From Cladorhizidae sp. MBARI D1340-BT2 (lineage: Eukaryota; Porifera; Demospongiae; Poecilosclerida; Cladorhizidae), in contig JAQNBH010000010.1 in assembly GCA_028752905.1 (NCBI GenBank), positions 28,630,248 to 28,694,247 of the forward strand: a stretch of 64,000 nt of DNA, given 5' to 3'. Shown here in pieces: positions 35,881 to 45,304 of the stretch (its first letter is position 1; every line of letters starts with the position of its first letter). The notes beneath the pieces were generated by a model that was not told the DNA's origin, made no database searches, and was given only the letters and a program-made list of their open reading frames with translations. The position numbers and the translations under genes are program-made.

Positions 35881-36222
35881 TTCTTCTGCCATACAATCCC
35901 TAGGAGTTTGGAAAAGACTCCCACTCCGTAACTGATTGTCTTCTCCTGGCCGTGCTCATTCGTGAGAAATGATCGTGGGTTGCATATACAGAAACGAAAT
36001 TAACTGAGATACTGTCACTATATATAAATGACAACAACAAAAGGATAAAACTGAAATATGCATAGAGTAGGGTTTTGTTTCACAGGCTCCTAGGTACTAA
36101 ATACCCGAGCCGTTTCCCTGCTAATACAGCAAAACAAAAAGCAATTAACCGCAACGTAATGCTCCGACCAACCAGAATTCCTCTCCAGATTGTCTTTCAC
36201 TCGGATACAATACTGTTTTAGA

Positions 36223-36239
36223 TCACACCGCTGCCACCA
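36223..36239 (-). other. tRNA primer-binding site of the Gmr1-like element
   Basis: One base inside the 5' LTR, on the minus strand, lies TGGTGGCAGCGGTGTGA. It is complementary to a tRNA 3' end of the type ...ACCGCTGCCACCA, which matches animal leucine tRNAs as I know them; the exact tRNA of this genome was not seen. Confidence 0.75.
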
Positions 36240-36240
36240 A

Positions 36241-36676
36241 TGTCAGGAGAAGCTCACTCTGTTGCAGTTCCTGCGACGCCAACCTCTTGTTTACTGACTT
36301 AGATGCTCCGCAACTCTTATCAATAAACCTAGATTGACCAATTCAATCTCAACCCTTCTGATAAGTCATAAAGGTAAAGAATAATAATAGCATAGAATCA
36401 CAATTGTCTCATACACCAATTGTATCGTACACGAACTGTCTTATACAGTTCCTTTAGTTCTCTTGTCTTTTCTCTTCTCTCTCTCTGTCTTTTTTTCTCT
36501 TTGCTGTTCTTCTCTTTTATAGATTCTATCACAGTTCATGTGGTGGTTTTGGGATCTTCTCTAATCTCTGTGATTTTACACCTTCTGATGTAGGTGAGTC
36601 ATCTGGTGAGTGATTCCCACAGGTTGTTCCTCGTTGCCGAAAGGTGTCAGAGGCAGTGTCAGGATGCTCCCTGACA
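36241..36676 (-). repeat. 5' LTR of the Gmr1-like element
   Basis: Same boundaries and terminal inversion as the copy at 31312. It differs from that copy by scattered substitutions and small indels (for example an extra catagaatc block near 36390). Confidence 0.95.
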
Positions 36677-37204
36677 ACTACCGAGATTGAAAATAAGAGG
36701 ATTCTCCTCAACAAACTCTCAGTCGACATAATGTAGATAAATTGAATTTTCTCACTTGACATTTTGGGTAGATGAAAGCTAGACCACCTAGCTGAAGAAA
36801 AAACTCCAATTAATTATTGAGAAGAGTATTGTTTATTATCACTTGTTTTGGAAATGGTCACAAGATTAAACAAACGAAGTAATTGTTGACTGCCCCCTAA
36901 AGATGATCGTATCACCGAGATGACTGTTTACCTAGATTTTATAAGTTCACTGTTTTAAGCAGGATTCAGTGAGCAAAGTCTGGAGGATAGTTTATGGATA
37001 ATAGCAATTATTAAAACAACAAATACATAAATGTCATGTATATATTAACAACCTTGCTCTTTCTAGCCAAAGTATTATTTGTCCAATGTCGATCAATAAA
37101 TATGATTTGGCCTTCATAAGGGTGATACATTCTGCTATGGCAACGATGACTATGGGTGTGGTTGTACATAGTCTTTGATAGTTGTGATCCAGCAACTACA
37201 GGTA

Positions 37205-38052
37205 GTCAAGCGCTATATCTCTATGATCCCCAAAAGAACAAAGATACCTCCCCTCCAAACACCCCAGTTCTCTATCCCAATTGGGACAAAGAAGTGTGTA
37301 GACATGCGAAGAGCATGGATCCAAGCCCCTGACTCCTTCCAAGCTGCACCCTGAATACCTACCTGTGAAGCTAGATCCACACTCGAATTCAGGAGGGAAT
37401 CGGGAGGACCTAGGATCAGATAGCAGGTCACAGCTATGACCCGGGACACCAAATTTCCAAACCATCTTCAAATTCAGAGTAGTTTGAATCACCTAGGGTC
37501 AGGCAGAATCTGGTGGATAAGATCAAAAGCACCTGCAGCCTATACCAAAAAGGCGGAAGGTGCAAGCATCACAGCACTTCTGATACCCAAACCACCAAAC
37601 TTCTCTGGAAGTGATGCCTGATACCCAAGCTTGATCTTTAGTGTTGAGAGGAATGTTGGTGATTTCACTCAAGATGGTACACTGAATTGAGTCAAAATCT
37701 TGAAGCTTAGATGAAGAAAAACAGGGAGAAGATCATAAAGAGTACAGTAGCTTTGGAATTGCAAATGCATGATGAAGCAAACAAAAGGCATCATGAGCAT
37801 GGAGGTGTCGAAGTCTGCATCCCATAAACTTTAAGGTGTCAATTGTCTCATTAAGCAGCACCTCAACTGCTTCCATAGCACCAATAGGAGAACCTAAGAG
37901 AGTGGCAACCTCTGGATTGAACACACGAAGTCCTGGAACAGCACAGAGAGACTTTCCTAAAGTCTCTGGGATCTGACAGATAAGCTCACATTTCTCACGG
38001 TTAAGCTCCAAACCCAGCTCCTCAGCCAGACTTTCCAATGAGATCACAAGCA
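37205..38052 (-). pseudogene. Non-LTR-like RT family, degraded copy A
   Basis: Minus strand. 38149-37733 includes SLAEELGLELNREKCELICQ (the palm/thumb stretch L.LN..KCE), VATLLGSPIGAMEAVEVLL and LRHLHAHDAFCLLHHAFAIP then KLLYSL. 37213-37452 has ESGAWIHAL. These match, in the same order, the better preserved copy at 43125-44820. The catalytic part of RT and the C-terminal end are missing, and the frames are broken. Confidence 0.75.
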
Positions 38053-38314
38053 CCACTTGTAGATGTAAAGAAATGTAGATGGTGCAAGCATTACAGCACT
38101 TCTGATTCCCAAGCCACCAGATTTCAATGGAAGGGATGCCTGACATCAAGCAGAATCGCTAACATGGAGTGGGGTATTAGTAACACCCAGGATTGAATAT
38201 TGGAGGGAGTCAAACACTTGAAGTTTACTTGAGGTAAAACAGGGAGAAGAACGTAATGAAATACAAGTTTTGGTATGGCTAATGCAATCTTGAGGAGGCT
38301 GAAGGCATCATGTA
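38053..38314 (-). pseudogene. Non-LTR-like RT family, fragment abutting copy A
   Basis: Repeats the part of copy A at 37545-37800: both contain ggtgcaagcat(c/t)acagcact, then an aaaacagggagaaga block and an aggcatcat block. It is joined head to tail to copy A near 38053. It looks like a second truncated copy rather than a continuation. Confidence 0.65.
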
Positions 38315-38319
38315 TAAGG

Positions 38320-38400
38320 TCCTAAGTAGAGAGGGCTGAGTCCAGATCAGTGGTCTAGGGCGATTGGTGGAGTAGCCAATCCCTGGAGCACCACAACCCC
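38320..38400. repeat. Dispersed repeat of about 80 bp, copy 1
   Basis: Shares aaggtcctaagtagagaggg, agatcagtggtctagg and gattggtggagtagccaatc with 39014-39103, in the same orientation. The last block is itself a near-palindrome (gattgg...ccaatc). Confidence 0.75.
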
Positions 38401-38501
38401 AAGGACACAACAATGGGCATTATGACTAATAGACCAGTACTATCCTACAGCAATATGATCAGTTGACTTTTAAGAAATAACTGTCAGGGTTTCATTTAGG
38501 A

Positions 38502-38529
38502 TGGGGGGGGGGGGGGGGGGGGGGGGGGG
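38502..38529. repeat. Poly-G tract
   Basis: A run of about 27 G. The exact length in an assembly is uncertain. Confidence 0.9.
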
Positions 38530-38579
38530 AGGCTACCTCACCTTGGAACCATTTTGCCACCACCCAACTAAAAGCAATA

Positions 38580-38768
38580 AGATCTAGTTATTGCTTTTAG
38601 TTATTGATCTAGTTATTGATTTAGTTATTGATTTAGTTATTGATTTAGTTATTGATTTAGTAATTGATTTAGTAATTGATTTAGTTATTGATTTAGGTAT
38701 TGATTTAGTTGTTGATTTATTTAACTAGATCAATAACTAAATCAATAACTAAATCAATAACTAAATCC
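38580..38768. repeat. 12-bp minisatellite followed by its own inverse
   Basis: Unit gatttagttatt (with agtaatt and aggtatt variants) repeats about ten times, then the strand flips and the inverse unit tcaataactaaa repeats three times. A transcript or single strand could fold into a hairpin. Confidence 0.85.
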
Positions 38769-39013
38769 CCCCTTTGAAATTGTATTATTAAAAATTCTTA
38801 TTGATAAGTGCTTGACATCATGCTACCCCAGATTCCTCCAGTTGCCCCCCCCCCCTCCAGTTGCTCCTTGCCTGTATATAATATGTATTGTAAGGCACCA
38901 GAGTGACACTCAGTAGTGTTTACTGATATCTGTAGTTAGTATATCAAGGTGTATGCTTACTTCCCTGACAGGGACAGAGAGAGAGAGGGTCAACCCAAGG
39001 GTTGATGCTGGAG

Positions 39014-39103
39014 TAAGGTCCTAAGTAGAGAAGGCTGAGACTGAGATCAGTGGTCTAGGTAGGGTGATTGGTGGAGTAGCCAATCGCTGGAGTACCACTA
39101 CCT
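39014..39103. repeat. Dispersed repeat of about 80 bp, copy 2
   Basis: Same orientation as 38320-38400 with small differences (gagactgagatcag, extra taggg). It directly precedes the RT copy that begins near 39120, so both may be the 5' flank or leader of that family. Confidence 0.75.
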
Positions 39104-39252
39104 TTTGAGCATACATACAGGGTGTGGTTAAGGAGTTATGTCCCTTGAAAGAGGTGAGGGTTTTTTTGAAGAAAAAAATGGGCCACACTGGCCTTAAACT
39201 TGACGTTCATAATGCATTCAACTCAATCCATTGGGATACAATGCTGGCAGCT

Positions 39253-39647
39253 TGTTGGGATCCCCCAACATTGCAGCAAACCTTGCCCTCAACCCTTGCC
39301 AAATCCGTGTAACTGTTAACTAAGTACGTGTTAATTACTTGAACTATTATGTATGAAACTATTATGTATGATGCAACATGGTGGCAAACCTCCTGACTGT
39401 GGGTGTGGAAACACCTGATTGGTCAGAGGTTATATCATGATTGATGGACATTCCAATATATGTATGTATGCTTTGAGATAGCCAGACTAGTTGACTGCTC
39501 TAAGACATCAAGACTCTGCCTGTAAGTCATTTGAAATATAATAAATCTTTACCTATATTCCTATTGAGAACACGACCTTACCAAGGCTGTGTCAGGACCA
39601 GTCTAGAATAGACATGTTGATGCTTGCCTAGTGGTGAGCGCTTAACA
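39253..39647 (+). repeat. 5' LTR of the RT-less element
   Basis: Homologous to 42727-43124, with few differences. It holds ataataaatctttacc (polyadenylation-type signal AATAAA near 39539). It starts TGTTGGG and ends TTAACA. Confidence 0.9.
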
Positions 39648-39649
39648 TC

Positions 39650-39667
39650 TGGTGGCAGCGACCGAGA
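39650..39667 (+). other. Primer-binding site of the RT-less element
   Basis: TGGTGGCAGCGACCGAGA two bases after the 5' LTR. The first eleven bases are the same as in the Gmr1-like element's primer site, so a tRNA with the same 3' end (leucine-type CGCTGCCACCA) is likely used. Confidence 0.65.
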
Positions 39668-39889
39668 CAAACTCAGCCTTCGAAGCAGACTCTCCCACAC
39701 CTCAGACCAGACTACCTCTTCACCCAACAGACTGCAGACCCAGTGACTACTCCCTCGCAAACGGCTGCAAAGGACAAGCATTACTACCCTAAGACCTACA
39801 GACTCATCAGCAAATTTTGACCCTGAACCACCTCAACAGGGACAGTAAGCCATCTTGCTCTGTCTAACTTTGTTTTTCTTAGCACGCTC

Positions 39890-41295
39890 AGAAAGCATTG
39901 ACGATCCTTTATCAAAGAATGGGATCGGTACCTGGATACAATCAACACAGAGATGGACGATAAATTTGACTCCAGAATGGTGACATGGTCACAAGCCCAT
40001 ACCCAATCTAGCTTCTACGATAACCACCTCAAAACTGGAATGGCAGACAATATTAGAAATGAACACTCTATGGAATAAGACCCCCTTCAGCATCAGCCAA
40101 CTGAAACATGCCATGTCTCATGGACAGAGCCAGCGGCAGCTGAAGCAGTCACCCAAGCAGCAACTCCTGTCATTGACCCTACTCTTCTTCGTATCCTAAG
40201 CAGATCCAAATACAAAATACGGCCTTCCACAAGCCCAACAGCACACCAATGAGACATTAGCAAAGGCTATAGGCAGCCCTATCACAGTGGCTCAGCAGAC
40301 TAAACCACCTACTCTCCCAACAATCTCCAGTGGAACTCAAGGACAACAAGATATTGCCCGCTTTGAGGCCCACATGAAAACATATGGAGTGAACAAAAGT
40401 ACCTGGGCCACTGAATTAAGAGCTCTACTCAGAGGAGACTTGACTAACTTGGCTATGTCAATGCCCACAGAAGAGCTATGCGATTATGATGCCCTCAAGT
40501 GACAATCGTATGCCCATATGGGTGTATCGAAATCAACACAGTTCAATAACAGGGTCAATCCCAAGTCAACCCAACAGCGACCATCACACAGATGGGTTAC
40601 AGAACAGCTGAAGCAGCAAGAACCTGCACCAAAGATTGCACCTCCGTCAAAGAAGTCATTGATCTCATTACCAGGGAAATCGTTTATAAACAATTGAACC
40701 CGTGAATAACCACCCATGTGAGGGCCCAGAAACCCTCATCCTTGCAGGAACTGTTGAGCATCGCTGATGAATATATTTCTGACTGTCGCAGAGGAAGTGA
40801 ATCTGCCTGGAACAGGAACACTGTGAACCCTCAACTCACCTACCGGAAGCCATATAGGTCATTCAACGGTCACAAGTCTCAGCAACAACAACCTCAAGCT
40901 CAGACCAAGTCTCAGACACAGTCTCAGATCGATCAACCCAAGCCACATCCTCCCTCCCAGCAGCAGGGCAGAGTCAGACCACCTACTAACACTTCAGCAC
41001 AGGGCTGTGGGAATCAATTCAAGCCACAGCATAAGCTTGCGAAGTACTTTGAAAAAGAGAAAAGACCATTGTGCTTTAACTGTCAGAAGTGGGGTCACCT
41101 CGGAGCCGTGTGTCCCGACAGGAATGTGCTTGCCGTCTCCACAGACGACCAGGACAACACCTCCCCAGCACCTACCTTCATGCGCAAGTTATTTCTGGTA
41201 GGCAGCATCTTCAGCAAACCCATCAGATTCCTTCTAGACTCTGGAGCGGACCACTCTCTCATCAACTCTAGCGTCATAGAACAATTTAAGCAGTA
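39890..41295 (+). pseudogene. Gag and protease of the RT-less LTR element
   Basis: Gag begins in broken frames after the primer site; 40287-40502 and 40718-41296 are open. The latter has a glutamine-rich stretch (about 40880-40980), then CFNCQKWGHLGAVC, a CX2CX4HX4C knuckle, and FLLDSGADHSLINS (41230-41271), the retropepsin active site (DSG). The frame stops at 41294 (TAG) just after the active-site region; related sequence continues with VNMAVTNNLDHDALLGR near 41410-41460, the usual end of the protease. Confidence 0.8.
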
Positions 41296-41435
41296 GAATC
41301 TACCAGTTCCAGAACCATCAGAATCCATCATGACCCGAGGTTTTGGGGGTAAGTCAGAGGCTAATCTAACAGTTGATCTCCTATGTCCCCTTCCAGGTTC
41401 TGAAGTCTCTGTCAACATGGCAGTGACTAACAACC

Positions 41436-42540
41436 TTGACCATGATGCCCTCCTTGGCAGAATTCAGAAATATCCGTGAACTCATTCACCAGGCCACAGC
41501 AGCAGATCCCCAAGACATCTTAGCCATCCAGACAAGAGCCCAGACCCAGACAGAAGCTCGACAAGACCTTGCTGATCAAGCTGACCAGGCCCAAGACGGG
41601 TTTGAACCCAACTCCCTTGAAGATCCGCTAGGGTCCGACTACAATTTTCCAAGGACGAAGATGTCGCACCAGACAGACCCAGACAGCGACACTGACTCCA
41701 GTGGAGAAGCAGACATACATCAGAATAACACAGCCAATCTCATCCTGGACCAAAGAGCAGATCACAATCTGAAGGATCTCTGGAAATCAGCCAATAAGAA
41801 AGACTCGCCATTTGTGACCAACAATGGAGTCTTAATGGGCAAGATAAAATACAAACTCGGTGAACCCTACACCCAGGTCGTCATGCCGAAATCGCGGCGA
41901 CTAGAAGTACTGAAGCTGGCTCACTCGGCCCCAGCATCTGGAAATACAGGAGCCAAATTCAAGGTCCCTAAAGAATTTCTTCTGGCCTGGCATCGGAAAA
42001 GAGACAACACAGTTCTGCAGATCTTGTGAAAGATGCCAAAAGACTCCCAAGAGGACGAATAACCACATCCCTCTCACTATTACCAATCCACCAATTTGTT
42101 GACCCTTTCAGAAAGTGGCTATTGATATCGTGGGGCCACTTCCCCTCACTCATAGCAAGAACCAGTTCATTTTTAGCTACATTGATGTTGGATCAAGGTA
42201 TCCAGAAGCCATCCGCCTCAAGAAGACAACAGCTACAGAAGTGGGGAAGGCCCTCATGTACATTATTTCCTGGCTATCAGTACAAGAGGAATTTCTCTCT
42301 GATAGAGGATTAAACTTCCTCTCTGCAGTTCTGAAGGAAGCCTTCAAATTCCTTAGAGTTCGTCACACAAAAACAGCACCTTATTGCCCCCAGTCTAATG
42401 GAGCAGTAGAGCGCTTCCATCACCCTCTGTTCCAGATGATTAGGAGTAGCTCACAAGAAGGACAACAATGGAATGAACTCCTCCCCTGCCTACTGATCAC
42501 CGAATACTGTGGTGAGGTGACGTTTGTGCTCCTCCCATGA
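41436..42540 (+). pseudogene. Integrase of the RT-less LTR element
   Basis: 41436-42029 is one open frame from the protease end through an acidic linker with AIQTRAQTQTEARQD to the start of the integrase (LWKSANKKDSPFVTNNGVLM, LKLAHSAPASGNTG). The second zinc-binding His appears as Asn. A frame break follows, then CERCQKTPK and a second open frame (42115-42540) with VAIDIVGPLP, EFLSDRGLNF and NGAVERFH: the three acidic residues of the DDE core are all present. The frame ends just before the 3' LTR; no RT or RNase H motif lies anywhere between 39648 and 42726. Confidence 0.85.
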
Positions 42541-42726
42541 GTTGCTGAAGACCGTCTATATACACAGAGGTGTAATCATTGGATTGTGGCCTGCTGATCT
42601 GCTGCTAACTACTTCATCTTGTGTAGGTCATCTCTAAGTTTCAGCAGCCAGTCTGAGCAAGTTGAGGAGAGTGACTGTTAGGAGTCCAGCTCTGCCGTAG
42701 GATGTCTAGAGGCCCACAGATGTGCT

Positions 42727-43124
42727 TGCCGATCCCCCAACATTGCAGCAAACCTTGACCTCAACCCTTGCCAAATCTGTGTAACTATTAACTAAGTATG
42801 TGTTAATTACTTGAACTATTATGTAAGAAACTATTATGTATGATGCAACATGGTGGCAAACCTCCTGACTGTTTGTGTGGAAACACCTGATTAGTCAGAG
42901 GTTGCATCATGATTGATGGACATTCCAATATATGTATGTATGTATGCTCTGAGATAGCCAGACTAGTTAGACTGCTCTAAGACATCAAGACTCTGCCTGT
43001 AAGTCATTTGAAATATAATAAATCTTTACCTATATTCCTATTGAGAACACAGCCTTACCAAGGCTGTATCAGAACCAGTCCTGAATAGACGTCTTGATGC
43101 TTGCCTAGTGGTGAGCGCCTAACA
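42727..43124 (+). repeat. 3' LTR of the RT-less element
   Basis: Copy of 39253-39647; the exact first base is uncertain because TGTTGGGATCC in one copy is TGCCGATCC in the other. The end is fixed by the target duplication cagct. Confidence 0.88.
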
Positions 43125-44867
43125 CAGCTAGAGGAATTTGCACCTGAAATTTACACCTATGTGCACTGTGTTTACAGCTCACCATCCCTCATTTTTCTTT
43201 GGAAGTGACATTATTGATTCTGCACGAGTTCAACAGGGAGATTAATTGGGCCCACTTCTTTTCTGTCTAACTGTTCACAGTTTCTTGAGGCATTTAAAGT
43301 CAGAGTTCAATGCGTTTTACCTGGATGACGGAACTCTGGCTGGGTGGTTTGGTGTCAGATGTCGTTGATGATTTTCGTAGCATAGAACATGAGGCTGGGA
43401 GAGTGGTTTTACAGTTGCACTGAACAAGTGTGAGATCATCAGTCATGACCCGGTTGCTATAGGGTGAATTCTTATGTGCTGTCCCAGGTATTCATGATGT
43501 AAAGCCTGAAGTAGTCTCTCTACTAGGTCTCCTATTAGTGGTCTGGAAGGCATTGAGAGATGTATTGAGTCCAGACTGAACTCTTGGAGCTCTTGGGCAG
43601 TAGGCTAAGCCATCTTTATTCACACAGTGCTTTCCTCAGTCTCATGCCTTCTCCATTCCAAAGTTATTACAATCTCCGCACTTCTCCCTGCTTTTCTTCT
43701 CCGTTAAAGCTCAAAGAATTTGTCTCTGTTCAGTGTGCCATCCTCAGCAATATGATTATCACAAATGTTCGCATCCCATCGCACAGTGATACTTGGCAGG
43801 GGTCTTTGCCAGTTAAATTTGGTGGCCTTGGTATCAGAACTGCTGTCATGTTGGCTCCCTCAGTCTATCCTGACATCCACTTCGGGTTCCCTTGATCTAG
43901 TTCACTGAATCTTGCCCAGTAGATTTGAGAGCTATAGTGATCCTGTTTTTCATTAGGTATGGAGGTATGGAGGAAAGACATAAATGTTCCCGCTCTCTCA
44001 GATGAGTCATCCTTTTCACAAAAGTATTGGGAAACTCTGCACATGAAGGCCTGCCTAAACAACCTTGTGGAAGGAGCACAGGATGATACTACACGTGCTC
44101 GTGTTAGATCCGCTACCAAGAGTGAAGCAGGTGCCTGGCTCCATGCCCTCCATATTTCCGCAGTTGGTTTGAGGATGGATAACGATGTGATTCGTGTTGC
44201 CACAGGTCTTCATCTTGGTGTACCACTTTGTAGTCCTCACCAGTGTCTTCAGTGTGGAGCTCCAGTTGACCAGCATGGTACTCATGGGCGCAATTGCAGA
44301 AAGAGTCGGGCCGCCACTCTCGACATGCTGCTATTAATCAAGTGACCCAAAGATCTCTATGTTCCACCAAAATTACCTCTTACCTGAAACCAGTAGGCTT
44401 GGATCGTGATGATGGCAAATGTCCCGATGGTGCCACAGTTGTGCCTTGGAGGAATGGGAAGGTTCAGGTTCGGGATGCCACATGTTCAGACATGTTTGCT
44501 TCCTCTTATGCGGATTTGAGGTCTGGAGATACTGGAATGGTTGCCAACAGTGCTAAATTCCTGAAGAAACAAAATTATCGTTCAATCAGAGACACCCACT
44601 ATTTCGTTCCTCTGGGCTTCAAGACCACGGGTGGAGATGAGGTCATGCCCTTTATTAAGGAGTTGGGTAAGAAAATTAAGGAGGAGACTAGAGAGGCTAA
44701 GGCCCATTTCTACTTGCTCCAACGGTTGTCAGTATATAGCAATACAGCGTGGAAATGCTGCTACTGTACTGGGAACATCTCGGGTGTAGGAAACGTCCAA
44801 CTACTTTTAACTTATTATAATTAATTATGTGTGAATGGACTATGATATTGCCTGTTTATCATGTGTA

Positions 44868-45245
44868 TTATATTTATTTATTTATTTATTTATTATTTAT
44901 ATTTATTTATTTATTTTTGTTTATTTGTTTATTAAAAAAAATTAATTTTTTTATTAATTTAATTTTTTGCATTTTTTTGTTTTTTTGTTTATTTATTTAT
45001 TTGTTTATTTCATTCTTTATTTATTTGTTTATTTATTTTATTATATATATTTTTTATTTTTGGGGTTTGTTTGTTTGTTTGTTTGTTTATTTATATTTTT
45101 ATTTATTATTTTTTTATTTGTTTATTTATTTTTTTGTATTTCTTTATTTCTTTATTTGTTTATTTATTTGTTTGTTTAATTTATTTATTTGTTTATTTAT
45201 TTGTTTGTTTATTTGTTTATTTGTTTGTTTATTTGTTTATTTGAT
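44868..45245. repeat. (TTTA)n/(TTTG)n low-complexity block
   Basis: Run of ttta, tttg and ttttt units following the RT copy directly, perhaps expanded from its 3' tail. The frames through it (LFIYLFVYF type) are artefacts. Confidence 0.9.
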
Positions 45246-45304
45246 TTATTGGCTCGAGCTAGAGATGTTCACCCGTCATGCGCTACCTCACTTGGTTCTC
45301 CTCT

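Larger units (their letters stand above)
31312..36676 (-). mobile_element. Full-length Gmr1-like LTR retrotransposon
   Basis: Two LTRs of about 435 bases (31312-31746, 36241-36676) begin TGTCAGG and end CCTGACA. The flanking target duplication is actac (31307-31311 and 36677-36681). On the minus strand the order is 5' LTR, tRNA primer site, gag, protease, integrase, RT, RNase H, polypurine tract, 3' LTR. The RT and integrase look Ty3/gypsy-like, but the integrase lies before the RT, the Ty1/copia order. That combination is the mark of Gmr1-type elements, first reported from deuterostomes. All reading frames are broken, so the copy is inactive. The LTRs differ at a number of sites, so it is not recent. 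Confidence 0.9.
39253..43124 (+). mobile_element. LTR retrotransposon with gag, protease and integrase but no RT
   Basis: LTRs 39253-39647 and about 42727-43124, ending gcgcttaaca and gcgcctaaca; target duplication cagct at 39248-39252 and 43125-43129. Internally: gag with a zinc knuckle, a protease with LDSGA, then a linker and integrase in one open frame, then only about 190 bases before the 3' LTR. The RT/RNase H module is absent. Because protease and integrase are joined by an apparently intact linker, the missing module probably lay after the integrase, as in the Gmr1-like element at 31312. It sits in the RT frame of another retroelement. Confidence 0.88.
39124..44824 (+). pseudogene. 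Non-LTR-like RT with RLE-type C-terminus, split by an LTR element
   Basis: The plus-strand RT starts LKLDVHNAFNSIHWDTMLAA (ending 39252), is interrupted by the LTR element 39253-43124, and resumes LEEFAPEIYTYVHCVYSSPS (43130-43190). The catalytic box FYLDDGTLAG lies at 43315-43344. Then come SRLSHLYSHSAFLSLMPSPF and PVKFGGLGIRTAV (43584-43895), GAWLHALHIS, a zinc-knuckle-like CLQCGAPVDQHGTHGRNC (44245-44298) and CPDGATVVPWRNGKVQVRD (44427-44483). RT, then a C-terminal cysteine/histidine motif, then PD...D is the layout of non-LTR elements with a restriction-like endonuclease (R2/CRE/NeSL type). Many frame breaks; inactive. Confidence 0.75.

Noticed and set aside
38320..38400. tRNA gene or tRNA-derived SINE because of short palindromes
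   Set aside because: No A-box/B-box pair or cloverleaf could be made from it.
31312..44824. Reading the two LTR elements as endogenous retroviruses
   Set aside because: No envelope-like frame with signal peptide or transmembrane segment was seen in either element.
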